Below, piece by piece: positions 6,082 through 6,237 of a stretch of DNA of 6,237 nt. The position numbers and the translations under genes were made by a program. The notes below the pieces were generated by a model. It did not search any database, had not been told where the DNA came from, and was given only the letters and a program-made list of their open reading frames with translations. The DNA is taken from assembly GCA_030040395.1 (NCBI GenBank), contig JASHTU010000236.1:1-6237 (forward strand). The letters run 5' to 3'. The stretch is from Acidobacteriaceae bacterium. GTDB taxonomy: Bacteria; Acidobacteriota; Terriglobia; Terriglobales; Acidobacteriaceae. Every line of letters begins with the position of its first letter. Within the stretch, counting starts at the first letter, position 1.

Positions 6082-6237
6082 CTATTCTTTCAACTCCGAA
6101 ATGGCGAGCCTCTCCTCCGCTTTCAGGTAACCCTTGCGGCGAAACCAGTCCTCCATCGCCGCCTCCAGGCGATCGAGCGGCACGCGATAACCGGCTTCGA
6201 GCCGTCCATCCGCCAGGGGAAGCGTGTCGTCGAAAAT
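6082..6237 (-). CDS. 3' end of an unrecognised gene (cut by window edge)
   Basis: Read on the minus strand from the right edge, one frame stays open for 51 codons and ends at TAG (6082-6084). The C-terminal peptide begins IFDDTLPLADGRLEAGYRVP and continues with LDRLEAAMEDWFRRKGYLKA, ending ISELKE. The many charged residues, GC-ending codons and uninterrupted frame support real coding. I cannot name the family from this fragment. Its start and most of its length lie to the right of the window. It is on the same strand as the 195-aa gene, separated by about 150 bp that include a 7-bp-stem hairpin. Confidence 0.6.
   Translation of the reverse strand: MFDDTLPLADGRLEAGYRVPLDRLEAAMEDWFRRKGYLKAEERLAISELKE

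Noticed and set aside
1..6237. CRISPR array, tRNA, rRNA, toxin-antitoxin or phage-defence locus
   Set aside because: No regularly spaced repeats, no tRNA-like cloverleaf with a T-loop motif, and no small paired genes with recognisable motifs were found on either strand.

Overview
This 6.2-kb window is chromosomal DNA of moderately high GC, most likely from an Acidobacteriota (Terriglobia-type) soil bacterium. I infer this from three things: the IS1-like transposase tail at the left edge, the exported protein whose N-terminal barrel-like domain is of a kind I associate with acidobacterial secreted proteins, and the overall composition. No marker gene fixes the taxon.

Layout from left to right. 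Bases 1-111 (+) are the last 36 codons of an IS1-family-type transposase, followed by about 250 bp with no gene. Bases 368-2185 (-) encode a complete GTP-dependent phosphoenolpyruvate carboxykinase (pckG). A 228-bp gap then holds a triple TATCAA/TTGATA repeat and a 9-bp-stem hairpin. Bases 2414-3235 (-) encode a fumarylacetoacetate-hydrolase-fold enzyme of the 2-keto-3-deoxy-sugar-acid dehydratase-like kind. A 604-bp divergent intergenic region follows. Bases 3840-5144 (+) encode a secreted two-domain protein: signal peptide, small beta-rich domain, alpha/beta hydrolase. Bases 5344-5931 (-) encode a hypothetical protein of about 195 aa, followed on the same strand by a possible 39-codon small ORF (5215-5334). 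The right edge (6082-6237, -) is the 3' end of another unrecognised gene.

Functionally, pckG (oxaloacetate to PEP, the entry to gluconeogenesis) and the FAH-fold enzyme lie in the same direction. The latter could feed C4/C5 keto acids from sugar-acid breakdown towards central metabolism. The long gap, hairpin and AT-rich repeats suggest separate promoters rather than one tight operon. The right half looks unrelated, with somewhat different codon use. I see no CRISPR, tRNA, rRNA or convincing defence system. The most interesting items are the repeat-plus-hairpin leader of pckG, the beta-domain/hydrolase fusion, and the unrecognised gene with its downstream small ORF.
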